NCBI RefSeq assembly: GCF_002846415.1
Contig: NZ_PJMX01000001.1
Span: forward strand, 8,370,001-8,434,000
Direction: 5' to 3'
DNA from: Streptomyces sp. TLI_146
GTDB lineage: Bacteria > Actinomycetota > Actinomycetes > Streptomycetales > Streptomycetaceae
DNA length: 64,000 nt
The notes beneath the pieces are model-generated. The model was not told the DNA's origin and ran no database searches. It was given only the letters and a program-made list of their open reading frames with translations. Within the stretch, counting starts at the first letter, position 1. Every line of letters starts with the position of its first letter. A program made the translations under genes and the position numbers. Of the stretch, positions 16,088 to 26,000 are shown piece by piece.

Positions 16088-18136
16088 GTGGATGCAGAGG
16101 TGGGTCCGACGATGGGCAGGGCGGGACGGCTGCAAGGGGATCCGAGAGGGGAGACGGCCGAGGCGAACGCGCTGGCTGTCTTCCTGCGTGACATCACGAA
16201 GGGCCGTACGGTCCGGGAGCTGGCCAGGTGTTACGGGAGTGGCAAGACGACCTGGAGTGACTACCGCTCAGGGGTGAAGATCATTCCCTGGGCCGTACTG
16301 GTGCGGGTGGTGTCCAGCCGCGTCCGCGACGAGCGAGGGCGTACCGAACTGCTCGCCCGGGCCCAACGCCTGCACGTCGCCGCCTGCGCGGCGGAAGGGG
16401 GCGCTGGGCATCCGGTCGGTCATGGTCCCGGAGACAATGAGGCAGCGGAGCTGTTACGCGCCGCTCAGCGCCGAGTCGATGCGCAGCTGGCCGAATCGGA
16501 AGGCGTGGTGCGCAGGCTGCTGGGATTGACCGCGCGGCTCCAGAGTGAGTTGGACGACGCTTTGCGGCGGGCGGAAGACAACACGGCGGGGGAGACAGCG
16601 CCCTCCGCCGGAGCGGCGCCCCTCACAGGCCTGGAGCCCACCCGAGTCGACACCAACCTCGACGGGGCCGGACCGCCGGTGTGGGAGCACGCTGCCGTTT
16701 CGCCGCGACAGGACGCCCCCGCAGATGAGTCGGCGGGTACACGGCGAGAGCCGCTCGACACCGAGAGCGAGGCATGCCAGGGGGCGCCAGGAGGCGCGAT
16801 CGTCCTTCGTGGTCTGCGGCGCTCCATGTCTCGCCACGACAGCAACGCCCCCAGGCGGATCGGCGCTGGCGTCGAGATCCGACGGGTATATCTGCCGCAG
16901 CTCCCCACCGAGGCCGCACCGCCCGCTGTGCGCGAGGCGAGGGTTGTCCGCGGACAGGTGGTGCGGCGGGCTGACCACGCCTCCGGCGGCCGTGGTCTGG
17001 TGGTCGTACGGCAGCGCGCACTCGCTCATGTCCCCTTGAGCCCGGGATGGCTGAGGCGCGTCCTGCTGATCGTCTGCGTCATCCTGGCCTTGGGGGTGAC
17101 GGCGACGGGAGTGGATCACGCGCCGTGGCCACGCCCCGGATCCGCGGCGCCCTCCCCGCCCGGACCTGTTACGGAAGCGGCTCCGCCTGCGCTCGCCCCC
17201 ACGCCGGCGCCCCAGATCCGCGTTCCGGAAGCGAGCAGCGAGCCGCCGCGGTCCGGCCCGTCTCCGCGCCTGCCCGCCCCCGCGTCGACGCTCGCGCCGA
17301 GTACGCCCACCCCTGACACGAAACCACCGGCGGCGCGGCGACCCGCACAGGTGCCGTCGTCGGCGGGCAGCGGCGTGTATGCCATCGCGGCCGACGGCCG
17401 TGCGGTGGTGCAGTGGAGTGGGAAAGACATGGCCTGGGTGACGATCGGCGGCCCGGCGAAGGAGCTGTACGCCGGTCGGGCCGGAGTGTTCGCCACCGAC
17501 GCGCGGTCGGGCGAACTGCGTGTCTACGGCGGTGCACCCGGAGCCTGGGAGACCGTCAGTGAACCCGGCGCCGCCTTCGCGATCAGCGGCACCGACCTGT
17601 ACCGCCTGGCGCAGGACCGCAGCGCCGTCCACCGGTGGGACAGGGCTGCCAGAACATGGACCCGAGTGGGCGGACCGGCGGCCCGCCTCTACGGCGGCGG
17701 GGCCGGGCTGTTCGCCACCGACCCCGTCGACGGCCGGATCTTCGCCTATACGGGCAAGGGCGATGCCTGGACGTACGCCGGCGCCGCCGGTGCGGACTTC
17801 GCCGTGAGCGACGACCATCTGTACGGGCTCAACCCCGAACGCAGCGGGGTGTTCCGCTGGAGTGGCGAGCCGGGTGTGTGGAGCGCGGTCGGCGGCCCGG
17901 CCGGTGCTGTCTACGCGAGCCCCTCGGACCTGTACGCAAGCAACGAGGCCGACGGCGGCCTGTGGCGCTACCGGGCAGGCGGATGGACGCGGATCGGCGA
18001 GGCCGGAGTGGGGTTCGGCGCCCAGGGAGACCGTGTCTACCGGCTGGACAAGGATCGTGCGGCGGTGTGGGAGTGGGCGGGAGCGGACTGGCGACGCATC
18101 GGAGGCCCCGTCCGCACGCTCGTAGTGGCCAATTGA
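16088..18136 (+). CDS. HTH-coiled coil-TM-seven-repeat propeller protein; TTA codon
   Basis: This 682-residue mosaic begins with an HTH-like domain ('ALAVFLRDITKGRTVRELAR', 'YGSGKTTWSDYRSGVKIIPW'). A coiled coil ('AAELLRAAQRRVDAQLAESE') and a long disordered stretch follow. One TM helix (LRRVLLIVCVILALGVTATG) lies near residue 325, then a Pro/Ala/Thr linker. Residues about 425-682 hold seven ~37-residue repeats of the type VYAIAADGRAVVQWSGKD...GGPAKELYAG, expected to form an extracellular tectonin-like beta-propeller. TTA at 16454-16456 implies bldA dependence. The GTG at 16088 is preceded by GGGAGAG. The layout suggests an inside-out sensor or surface receptor; this is inference. Confidence 0.7.
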   Translation: MDAEVGPTMGRAGRLQGDPRGETAEANALAVFLRDITKGRTVRELARCYGSGKTTWSDYRSGVKIIPWAVLVRVVSSRVRDERGRTELLARAQRLHVAACAAEGGAGHPVGHGPGDNEAAELLRAAQRRVDAQLAESEGVVRRLLGLTARLQSELDDALRRAEDNTAGETAPSAGAAPLTGLEPTRVDTNLDGAGPPVWEHAAVSPRQDAPADESAGTRREPLDTESEACQGAPGGAIVLRGLRRSMSRHDSNAPRRIGAGVEIRRVYLPQLPTEAAPPAVREARVVRGQVVRRADHASGGRGLVVVRQRALAHVPLSPGWLRRVLLIVCVILALGVTATGVDHAPWPRPGSAAPSPPGPVTEAAPPALAPTPAPQIRVPEASSEPPRSGPSPRLPAPASTLAPSTPTPDTKPPAARRPAQVPSSAGSGVYAIAADGRAVVQWSGKDMAWVTIGGPAKELYAGRAGVFATDARSGELRVYGGAPGAWETVSEPGAAFAISGTDLYRLAQDRSAVHRWDRAARTWTRVGGPAARLYGGGAGLFATDPVDGRIFAYTGKGDAWTYAGAAGADFAVSDDHLYGLNPERSGVFRWSGEPGVWSAVGGPAGAVYASPSDLYASNEADGGLWRYRAGGWTRIGEAGVGFGAQGDRVYRLDKDRAAVWEWAGADWRRIGGPVRTLVVAN

Positions 18137-19050
18137 CGCCGAGCGGCCGCAGGCCCCGGGCGATTGAAGACGCCAGGGCGTATGCCATCGGGCTCCGGAA
18201 AGGCGCGCCAAACACCTTCCTTGCCCAGACCAGCGAGTACTCACCCCGGCCACGCTGGACCGAACCAGCCAAGCGAGCGGATGCGTTCCGTAGTCGAGTC
18301 ATCGCTCTGGGGTGACAGCCTTGACTGTCTGCGTCTCTGCTGACGCTGGGTGGGGCTGGGCGATGAGTGGTGGGGTGGTTCTTTACCGTGAGCATCTCCA
18401 TTGATCAACTCGCTTTACATTTCCCTCACTTGACTCTGGCTTTTGCTGCTCATGGGGCTGCGGTCGTCTGCCCTGCCACTTGATCGAGCCGCTGTCATGT
18501 TCCATTTGGAATGGAGTGTTCCGCTGGCTTAAAGAAGATCATTACTCGACATATGGCGGATACGGTCATGGCGACTGGTTCATCCGGTTGACGGGGGTAC
18601 GGGATGAGCGGGGCGTTTGCGTCCCTTCATGCCGTGTGCGCCCGTCCTGAAGTTCGTTGACGGGGGTACGGGGGATGACCGTGGGCGGGGAGTCCATGCG
18701 TGCGGTGGCGGCTGCTGCCCCACGGGTAGTGCGGCCGGACTCGGGTTTCCCGCAGGTCAGTGCGGCGTCAGCAACGGCCCACGCGACGTCCGGGCCGCAG
18801 TAGCCGCAGTGCTCGATACCCCGTGAGGCGCTGAAGCGCCCTCTCGTCGGCGAGAAACATCGTCCAGCGGTCCGGCAAACCCCCTTGGCATCAGGATCAC
18901 GCGTCCTGGTCGCGAGGGCTGATTTCTCCGCGCGTTCGAGAACTACGAATTCCACTTGGTGAGGCACTGGTGAAGTGCCTACTTCGCCATGACCGCTCTC
19001 CATATATCGGGTCACCCAGCATGGGGGACCAGAGGGGTTACTGACACAGC
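18137..19050. other. Long intergenic region with a 17-bp direct repeat
   Basis: About 900 bases without a convincing gene. A minus-strand frame of 149 codons (18566-19015) has no family resemblance or ribosome-binding site. It holds the direct repeat noted separately and a small hairpin (GGCGCTGAAGCGCC, about 18826-18840). It probably contains the promoter of the ALF-protein array. Confidence 0.5.
18587..18672. repeat. 17-bp direct repeat pair, GTTGACGGGGGTACGGG
   Basis: The identical 17-mer occurs at 18587-18603 and 18656-18672, 69 bp apart start to start. The GTTGAC within it resembles a -35 element, so it could represent duplicated promoter or regulator-binding sequence. Confidence 0.8.
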
Positions 19051-20616
19051 ATGCACAACAGCCACATCACCTCCGCGCGTTTGCGGAAGATCGTCACTCG
19101 CGGCATCGTGGCCACCACCGCGCTGGCCGCCGTGAGCGGAGCCGTCGTACCGGCCACCGCCGCCGAGCAGCCCGCGAAGGCGAGTGCCCAGGCCGGTGCC
19201 GTGGGCACGACCGCCGAGCAGCGTGTCGAGGCGGCGTCGAAGGTCGACTTCGATCCGCCGTCGGAGGTGCTCCTGCTCAGCGACTACGACTTCATCCACG
19301 TGCTGTGGCAGAAGGCCAGGGATGCGGGCGAGCGCATGGCGACGGTGCGTACCGCCGCGGAGGAGGCGATGCTCAGCTCCAAGCCCGAGGACCACGTGCG
19401 GTTCATCACGGCGGGCATCGGCGAGGCGCGCAAGACCGACCAGAAGCGCGAGCGGGACAAGGCGGAGGCCGACCGTGCGGCCAGGCTCGCCAAGTCCCAG
19501 GCCCTGCTGGCGGTGGGTATTCCGAGCAGTCCGGAGCTGCTGGAGCTCAGCGATGACAACTTCGTGCGCGCCATCGTGAGGCATCCGGCCTCCGGGCCGG
19601 AGGTGCGGTCGGCGGGTGCCCGCGCGCTGGCGGGTGACGCGCCCGACTGGCACGAGTTCATCGTGAACGGCGCCCGCGAGGCCCACAAGCGCGACGTGGC
19701 GAACGAGCTCAAGGAGATCGAGGAGAAGAACCGCCAGGAAGCCGAGCGCAAGCGGCAGTTGGCCGCCCGCAAGAACGTGGCGGCGCTCTTCCGTGTGACG
19801 CCGAGTGAGGCCATGCTCGGCCTTGCCGACGACAACTTCATCCGCGAACTGCTGCGCGCTGCCCCTACCGACGTCAAGGGCACCGAACTCTTCTCGGCCG
19901 CCCAGAAGGCGCTGCTCAGCTCCGACCCGGCCGCGTGGAAGAAATACATCGACGCCGGGGCCGACGAGGCGTACAAGCGTGACGACGAGAACCGCCGCAA
20001 GAAGATCGCCGAGGAGAACCGTCAGCTCGCCCGGCGCATCCAGGCCGCGGCGGAGAACGGCGGTGTGAACCCCAACCTGGTGGCCGCCGCGAAGAAGGCG
20101 CTGGCCGGGACGGACGAGGACGTCGCCACGCTCCTGAAGGACGAGAACCAGCACCGGGCCCGGCGGCAGTCCTTCATGTCGTCCTACGTCACCGACATCG
20201 GCTGGTACATCCGCAGGAACGCCGCCGACGGCGACAAGGTGTTCATCGCCCCGATGAGCCACGGTTTCAAGCAGGCCGACCGTGAGGACGCCACCTGGGT
20301 CATCGTGCCCGCGCTGGCCAACAACCCCGGCTGCTTCTCCTTCGAGTCGGTGAGCAAGCCCGGGTACTACCTGAGGAACGAGCACCAGGGCGAGAACGTG
20401 CTGGTCGCCGGGGACGACGGCAGTGCGGAGTTCCGGTCGGACGCCTCCTGGTGCCCCCGCAAGGGCTTCAACGGGTACGGGAAGTCCTTTGAGCTCGCGA
20501 GCAAGCCGGGTGTCTGGCTGCGGAACTTCCAGGGGCGCCTCTACGGGATGACCCAGTACGGCACGGACTTCAACCAGGACTCCACCTGGCTGGTCATCGA
20601 GCCGTACGCGGACTGA
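19051..20616 (+). CDS. Secreted ALF-repeat protein with C-terminal AbfB-like domain
   Basis: This 521-residue protein has a Sec/Tat-type signal peptide (basic start, 'GIVATTALAAVSGAVVPATA', cleavage after ATAA). Three clear ALF repeats follow ('PSEVLLLSDYDFIHVLWQ', 'PELLELSDDNFVRAIV', 'SEAMLGLADDNFIRELL', each with 'AA..AL.s.d...' and 'i..G..eA.k.d'), plus a partial fourth. A beta-rich domain from about residue 365 ('VTDIGWYIRRNAADGDKVFI', 'SFESVSKPGYYLRNEHQGEN', 'FELASKPGVWLRNFQGRLYG') resembles the AbfB sugar-binding trefoil. ALF repeats are a Streptomyces speciality found in N-terminal parts of polymorphic toxins. No toxin domain is obvious here. Confidence 0.82.
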   Translation: MHNSHITSARLRKIVTRGIVATTALAAVSGAVVPATAAEQPAKASAQAGAVGTTAEQRVEAASKVDFDPPSEVLLLSDYDFIHVLWQKARDAGERMATVRTAAEEAMLSSKPEDHVRFITAGIGEARKTDQKRERDKAEADRAARLAKSQALLAVGIPSSPELLELSDDNFVRAIVRHPASGPEVRSAGARALAGDAPDWHEFIVNGAREAHKRDVANELKEIEEKNRQEAERKRQLAARKNVAALFRVTPSEAMLGLADDNFIRELLRAAPTDVKGTELFSAAQKALLSSDPAAWKKYIDAGADEAYKRDDENRRKKIAEENRQLARRIQAAAENGGVNPNLVAAAKKALAGTDEDVATLLKDENQHRARRQSFMSSYVTDIGWYIRRNAADGDKVFIAPMSHGFKQADREDATWVIVPALANNPGCFSFESVSKPGYYLRNEHQGENVLVAGDDGSAEFRSDASWCPRKGFNGYGKSFELASKPGVWLRNFQGRLYGMTQYGTDFNQDSTWLVIEPYAD

Positions 20617-20672
20617 CCGCCTCCTGCTTGCTTCCTGCTCCCGAACCCTCCGCAGAGATGAACGGACTCCAC

Positions 20673-21203
20673 ATGTTCCGGACCGTCAGAGCCGCGCTGG
20701 CCGTCGGTGCCAGCGTCGCCGCCCTGATCGGCAGCGCGACCACCGCCCAGGCGGCCCCGTCCACGTCCCACGCCTCGGCCGGTGCGCCGTCCTACGTACG
20801 GCTCCAGGTCGAACGCAGCGGCAAGTGCCTCACCATCCAGGACGGCGCCATCGGCAATGGCGCCTACGCGGCGCAGTCCACCTGCGACGTCGGTGCGCGC
20901 CACCAGCTCTTCAGTCTGAAGCCCGCCGGTTCGGGAACCTTCGAACTGCAGGCCCAGCACAGTGGCCGGTGCCTGGCCGGCTCCGACATCGAGGTCGGCC
21001 AGCAGTGGTGCTTCGACGATTCCAGCCAGCGCTGGCGGGTGATGCTCGTCGAGGTCGCCAAGGACCTGTACGAACTGAGGCCCATGTCGGCTCCCGACCG
21101 CTGCCTGAACATCGACTTCTGGCAGCCCGAGGAGGACGGCACGCGCGCGATGATCTGGGACTGCGGCAGTGACCTCGCCCGCTGGCGCCTGCTGCCGGCC
21201 TGA
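20673..21203 (+). CDS. Secreted ricin-type beta-trefoil lectin
   Basis: A ~176-residue secreted protein with signal peptide 'TVRAALAVGASVAALIGSAT' cut near AQA-AP. One trefoil follows: 'VRLQVERSGKCLTIQDGAI', 'FELQAQHSGRCLAGSDIEVG', 'LRPMSAPDRCLNID' and three W-containing repeats ending 'ARWRLLPA'. The repeated 'G.CL' strands and paired cysteines are the ricin B/RICIN_2 signature, implying carbohydrate binding. ATG 20673 with GGA six bases upstream is preferred; ATG 20658 would add five residues. It lies 56 bases after the first ALF gene and 30 before the next lectin, probably one operon. Confidence 0.75.
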   Translation: MFRTVRAALAVGASVAALIGSATTAQAAPSTSHASAGAPSYVRLQVERSGKCLTIQDGAIGNGAYAAQSTCDVGARHQLFSLKPAGSGTFELQAQHSGRCLAGSDIEVGQQWCFDDSSQRWRVMLVEVAKDLYELRPMSAPDRCLNIDFWQPEEDGTRAMIWDCGSDLARWRLLPA

Positions 21204-21233
21204 CGCCCACCACCGAGAAGAAAGGGAATCACG

Positions 21234-21797
21234 ATGGCAAGACTCCTCCGTCGCGCGCTGGCCGTCTGTGCCGGTGCCGCCGCGGTGGCCGCCGGCGCGC
21301 CCACCGCACACGCGTCGGCGAACACCGGCGCACCCGCCTCCGCCTCCGCCGAGACGATCGTCACCCTCCAACTGGTGGGCAGCGAGATGTGCCTGGACCT
21401 CTCGGGTGTCGCTGAAAACGGCGCGAAGGCCATCCAGTGGACCTGCGACGGGACCGACACCCAGCAGTGGCGCATGATCCCCGTGGACAACTCCTCCTTC
21501 GAACTCCGGTCGATGCGCAGCGGCAGGTGCCTCGAAGTCGAGAACAGCGGTACGCAGATCGGAGCCGCTGTGCAGGTGTGGGACTGCACCGGGGGCAAGC
21601 AGATGCGCTGGCAGACCGCCCTGGTCGACTTTGCCAACAAGAGCTACGAGTTCCGGGTCACCCACACGAGCGAGCGCTGCCTGGACATCAACAACGGTGG
21701 CTTCCTGAACGGTGTGCGGACCAACGGCGTGGGCGCGCAGTCGTGGTCCTGCAACCAGAGCGACGCCCAGCTCTGGCAGATCAAGGCGGTCAAGTGA
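21234..21797 (+). CDS. Secreted ricin-type beta-trefoil lectin
   Basis: The 187-residue paralogue of the preceding protein has signal peptide 'RRALAVCAGAAAVAAGAPTA' with cleavage after AHA. Trefoil repeats are 'VTLQLVGSEMCLDLSGVAEN', 'FELRSMRSGRCLEVENSGTQ' and 'FRVTHTSERCLDINNGGFLN', each ending in a Q-x-W-type motif (DTQQWRM, KQMRWQT, DAQLWQI). AAAGGGA lies upstream of the ATG. The stop overlaps the next gene's GTG by four bases (GTGA), so the two are translationally coupled. Likely a secreted cell-surface or polysaccharide-binding lectin. Confidence 0.8.
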   Translation: MARLLRRALAVCAGAAAVAAGAPTAHASANTGAPASASAETIVTLQLVGSEMCLDLSGVAENGAKAIQWTCDGTDTQQWRMIPVDNSSFELRSMRSGRCLEVENSGTQIGAAVQVWDCTGGKQMRWQTALVDFANKSYEFRVTHTSERCLDINNGGFLNGVRTNGVGAQSWSCNQSDAQLWQIKAVK

Positions 21798-22891
21798 CCG
21801 GCCGCGCACCTAGGTGGCTCGTGCCCGTCCTGACGGCCGGATTGCTGGCGGGCGGGGGAGTGGTCGCCGAGGCCGCGCCGGCCCGGGCCGCGGTCACCGC
21901 CGCGGACGGCGGGGCGGCCGACCAGCCCTCGCCGGTCAGGTCCGCGGCGGCCCAGGCGGCCCGGGACCGGGTTCTGAAGATGGCGATGTCGAATCTGCCG
22001 TCCGAGATACGTGTGTCTGCCTGGCTCGCGCTGCGCAGCTCGCGCGGCGACGAGGCGATCAGGGAGTGGCTGGCGCCGGGAGGCGGGTTCGAGCTGGCCG
22101 TGCAGCGGATGAAGGAGACCCGGAGCCGTAACCGCGCGTTCTGCGAGCGGGTGGCACGCACCCACACCGCGACCTTCGCCCCGGAAGTGCACGCGGCCGC
22201 GGAACGCGCCGTGAAGGGAACGGACGCGGACCGGGCACTCTTCGTCAAGTCCGGTTATGCCGAGGCCCAGAAGCGCGACCGGGCGGTCCGGGAGGCGGAT
22301 GCCCAGCACCGGCGGGACGTCACGGCGAAGGACCGGGAGTTCATACGGGACGTCGCCGAGCAAGACCCGGGCGAGAACGTGCGGGTCGCGGCGCGATGGG
22401 CGTTGCGACCGTCGGCGACCGATGCGGACGTCGCGGAGTTCTTCGGGTACGGCTGGGCGTCGGGTGCGGCCCTGGATCTCGAGGGGTACCGGCTGCGGGG
22501 CGCGGAGGCCGAGACCGTACGGCACTACACCTTGTCCCGGTTGGTGGAGAAGGCCGTGGCTGCCGAGGCCGCGTTGAAGGACGCGGCCGACGCCGCGCAG
22601 GCGCGGGTCGAGGCGGAGGCGGCGTGGAAGGCGGTGGCCGACCACTCCGATACGGCTCGTCAGAGGTTGCTGGCCGAGCAGGAGGCGGCACGGGCGCAGG
22701 CCGAGAACTGGCGGAACATCGCCAGGGTGGCGGGTGACAGTGCCGACAGCCTCTGGAAGCACATCGCTGAGCCGGCCGGGGCCAACCAGGATTCCTGGGC
22801 GAAGGAACAGGCGGACGCGGCCGGTACGGCGGCGTTCTGGAAGGACATGTACGACCGGGCCCAGGACGGAGAGGGCCGCGTCAAGGGCTGA
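21794..22891 (+). CDS. Secreted ALF-repeat / coiled-coil protein
   Basis: The GTG at 21794 overlaps the lectin stop (GTGA) and gives 365 residues with signal peptide 'WLVPVLTAGLLAGGGVVAEA'. ALF-type repeats follow ('LPSEIRVSAWLALRSSRGDE', 'AAERAVKGTDADRALFVKSG', 'VRVAARWALRPSATDADVAE'). The C-terminal Ala/Glu coiled coil ('EAALKDAADAAQARVEAEAA') ends in 'SWAKEQADAAGTAAFWKDMY'. It resembles the N-terminal half of the giant protein downstream without its toxin region. A strong terminator follows 72 bases after the stop. Confidence 0.75.
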   Translation: MTGRAPRWLVPVLTAGLLAGGGVVAEAAPARAAVTAADGGAADQPSPVRSAAAQAARDRVLKMAMSNLPSEIRVSAWLALRSSRGDEAIREWLAPGGGFELAVQRMKETRSRNRAFCERVARTHTATFAPEVHAAAERAVKGTDADRALFVKSGYAEAQKRDRAVREADAQHRRDVTAKDREFIRDVAEQDPGENVRVAARWALRPSATDADVAEFFGYGWASGAALDLEGYRLRGAEAETVRHYTLSRLVEKAVAAEAALKDAADAAQARVEAEAAWKAVADHSDTARQRLLAEQEAARAQAENWRNIARVAGDSADSLWKHIAEPAGANQDSWAKEQADAAGTAAFWKDMYDRAQDGEGRVKG

Positions 22892-22963
22892 CGAGGCGCG
22901 GTCGGCGGGGTGACCCGTCGCCCGGGCCCGTGAGGGGGCCCGCGGTTTCTCTCGCTCCCCCAT

Positions 22964-23007
22964 GCCCCTGCCCGTGTGTGCGGGCAGGGGCTTCTTTTTC
23001 CCTTTTT
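22964..23007 (+). terminator. Strong Rho-independent terminator abutting the next ribosome-binding site
   Basis: GCCCCTGCCCG (22964-22974) pairs perfectly with CGGGCAGGGGC (22981-22991) over a six-base loop, followed by TTCTTTTTCCCTTTTT. AGGAGG of the giant toxin gene begins at 23009, two bases after the T-rich tract. It can end the ALF/lectin transcript, or attenuate read-through into the toxin. Confidence 0.9.
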
Positions 23008-23021
23008 CAGGAGGATTTTTC

Positions 23022-26000
23022 GTGATGCGCAGATTACGGCCGTGGGGCGGAAGAAGACGCGGTGCCGCGGGCGCGGTGGTGAGAAGGACGGTGACCACGG
23101 CGGTCGTCGTGGCGCTGCTGGGCGGCACGATGCAGCAGGCCGTCGCCGCCACCGACCAGCCCGCGACGCGGCCGCTGTCGGCCCTGGCCCCGCGCACGCC
23201 AGGCGTGCCGGTTGCTGTTGCCAGGACCGCGGCCGAGCAGGCGAGTGACGACCGTGATCGTGAACTGGTCGACATCTATGCGCAGTTCGATGAGGAAGAG
23301 GAGGTCAGGGAGGCCGCCAAGAAGGCTCTGGAGAGCACCGATCCGCAGGCGATCCGGGCATTTCTGGAGCACGGCGAGTCCGAGGCCCGTCACCGCGCCA
23401 AGGAGAAGAAGGACGCCGCGGACGCCGACAACCGTCGCACGATCGAGGCGATGCGCGGCACGGGCGGCTCCTTCTTGGAGCAGGAGATCGACCGGGTTCT
23501 GAAGGGGTCGCGGCAGGACCGGGCCGACTTCATCGCCTTCGGCGCGCAGATCGCGCGGCAGCGGGACAACCAGACCGGGCAGAACGACAAGAAGCGCGCG
23601 GAAGAGAACCGCAAGCGGGTCGAGATGCTGGCGGCGTCCGGCGGTCCGGAGGTCAAGAAAGCCGCTCTGGCGGCCCTCGCGACCAACGACGACAAGGTGA
23701 TCGCGGAGTTCCTGGAGAAGGGCTACCAGGTCGCCGCGCAGAAGGACGCCGACCGGCGGGCCGCCGAGGAGAAGGCCCAGAAGGAGGCCCAGGAGGCCGC
23801 CGAGAAGCTGCGGAAGCTGGCGGAGAACACCGCGCGCGCCGCAGAGGCCCGTACGAAGCTCATCGCTGCCCACGGTGATGCGGTCAAGGCCCTCAAGAGC
23901 GCCTCGAACGCCATGAGTTCGGCGGCCGCACAGGCACGTCAGGCCGACCGGATGCTGGCTGCCGACCGGGCCGGCAAGCGGTCGTCGGACTACGGTCCGG
24001 TCAAGGCCGAGATCGCCCGGCAGGTCAAGAACGCGGACGAGGCGGCCAAGCAGGCCCAGGTCGCCGCGGGCCGCGCGAAGGTGCAGGCCGATGTCCTGGT
24101 GGAGACCGGTCTGGCGCGCGGCGCGCAGTGGGCGGAGGTCGCCGCGGGCATCGCGTCGGCGGCGGCTGCCGCGGTCAAGGCCACACAGACCGCGCAGCAC
24201 GCGGTGGACGCGACGGCTGCCGACGCCGCGGGTCTGGGGGCGAAGAACCAGGCGGAGTTGCACGAGGAGCAGGCCAAGCAGTGGCGTGCGAACACCGAGG
24301 AGCACGCGAAGGCCGCGGCGCAGCTGGCGGAAGCGGCCGGTCGTCAGGCGAAGGTCGCCGAGGACGCCGCCGCGAAGAGCAAGCAGGCGCGCATCGACGC
24401 GGAGAAGGCCGAGAAGGAAGCCTGGGACCACGCCAGGAAGACCCGCGAGGCCCGCGTGGAAGCACAGCGCCAGGCGAAGATCGCCACGGAACAGCGGGCG
24501 ATCGCCGAGCACGAGCGCACCCTGGCCGCACAGGCCCGTGCGCGGGCGGAGCGCGAGCGGAACAACGCCGCCGCGGCGCGGGCGCGGGCCGATGCCGAGG
24601 CTCGTACGGCCGCCGCCAAGCGTGCGGAGGCCCAGGCGGCCGCCGCTGACGCCGCTGCCGCGCGGGAGCGGGCCTCCGTCCAGGAGGGCAAGTCCGCCAC
24701 CGCGGACGAAGCCGCTCGCGGCGACGAGGAGAAGGCGCGCGAGGCGCGGAACAAGGCGTTCGACGCCGAGCGCGAGCACAAGGCCGAGGAGGCCCGGGCC
24801 CGGGCGACCGAGGCGTACGCCGCCGCGGCCCAGGGCACGCAGGACGCCGAGGCCGCACGGACCGCCGCGACCGAGGCGCGGTCCGCGGCCAATGCCGCGG
24901 GGCAGGCTGCCGTGCGGGCCCGAACCGCTGCCGACGAGGCGAGCGGTGCGGCCACGCGGTCGCGCTCCGCCGCCATCGCGGCCGAGGGCGCCGCCGCCCG
25001 TGCGCGGGCCGCGGCCGCCGAGGCGTCCGCGCATGCCGCGCGGGCGAACGAGGCGGCGAACAACGCGGAAGCCGCCGCCGCAGCAGCCAATCAGGCCGCG
25101 ACGAAGGCCGCTTACGAGGCGTCGGCCACCCAAGCCGCCGCCCTGCGCGCCGACCACAAGGCTGCCGAGGCGACGGCTCAGGAAGCCCGTGCGGGAATGG
25201 CCGCGCACGAGGCGGCCCGCCTGGCAGGTCTCGCGGCAGTCGAGGCGAATGGTGCCCTGCAGGCAGCCAACCGTACGAAGGACGAAGCGGACGGCGCCAA
25301 CCGCGAGGCCGCGATGGCGCAGATCCAGGCCGTGGTCGCGGTGCAGGCGTCGATGTCGGCGCGTTCGACGGCCGCGGGTATCGCCGATCCGGCGAACACG
25401 GCCATCGACCTTACAGCCCCCTTCTCCGGCCAGGACCTCGACGCGGACTTCGCCGCAGCGGTGGCCAAGGCCGCTGTGGAGATGGGCGCGGAGCAGGTCA
25501 AGTCGGCCGAGACCAAGGCGAACGAGGCGGTCAAGGCCGCCGAGGCCGCCGAGGAAGCGGCCAGCCGTGCCAACGCCCAGGTGGCACCGGCCTTCAAGGC
25601 CGCGGCCAACGCGGCGCGCTCGTCGGCGGACGCGGCCCGTTCCTCCGCCGCCGCCCTCAAGTCGGCGGCCCAGGCGGCCGAGGAGGCAGCGCAGGCCCGT
25701 GCGGCCGCAGCGCGCGCCAACCAGGCAGACGCTCAGGCGCAGGCGGACGCCCGGGACGCCCGCCAGGCGGCCAACGACGCGTACGCGGACGCGAACGCGG
25801 CCCGTAACGCTGCCACCGCTGCCGAGGCGGACGCCCAGCGTGCCGGCGACGCCGCCACCCGGGCGGAGAACGAGGCAGCCGCAGCCAACAGCGCCGCCAC
25901 CATGGCGGAGAAGCAGGCGGCCATCGCCCAGGGCGCGGCCAAGCAGGCGGAGAAGGACGCCGCCGACGCGGACAGGCTGGCCGACTCCGCCGAGGAGCAC

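Noticed and set aside
18566..19015. 149-codon minus-strand frame in the gene-free region before the ALF array
   Set aside because: No family resemblance, no ribosome-binding site, and the codon pattern is not Streptomyces-like throughout.
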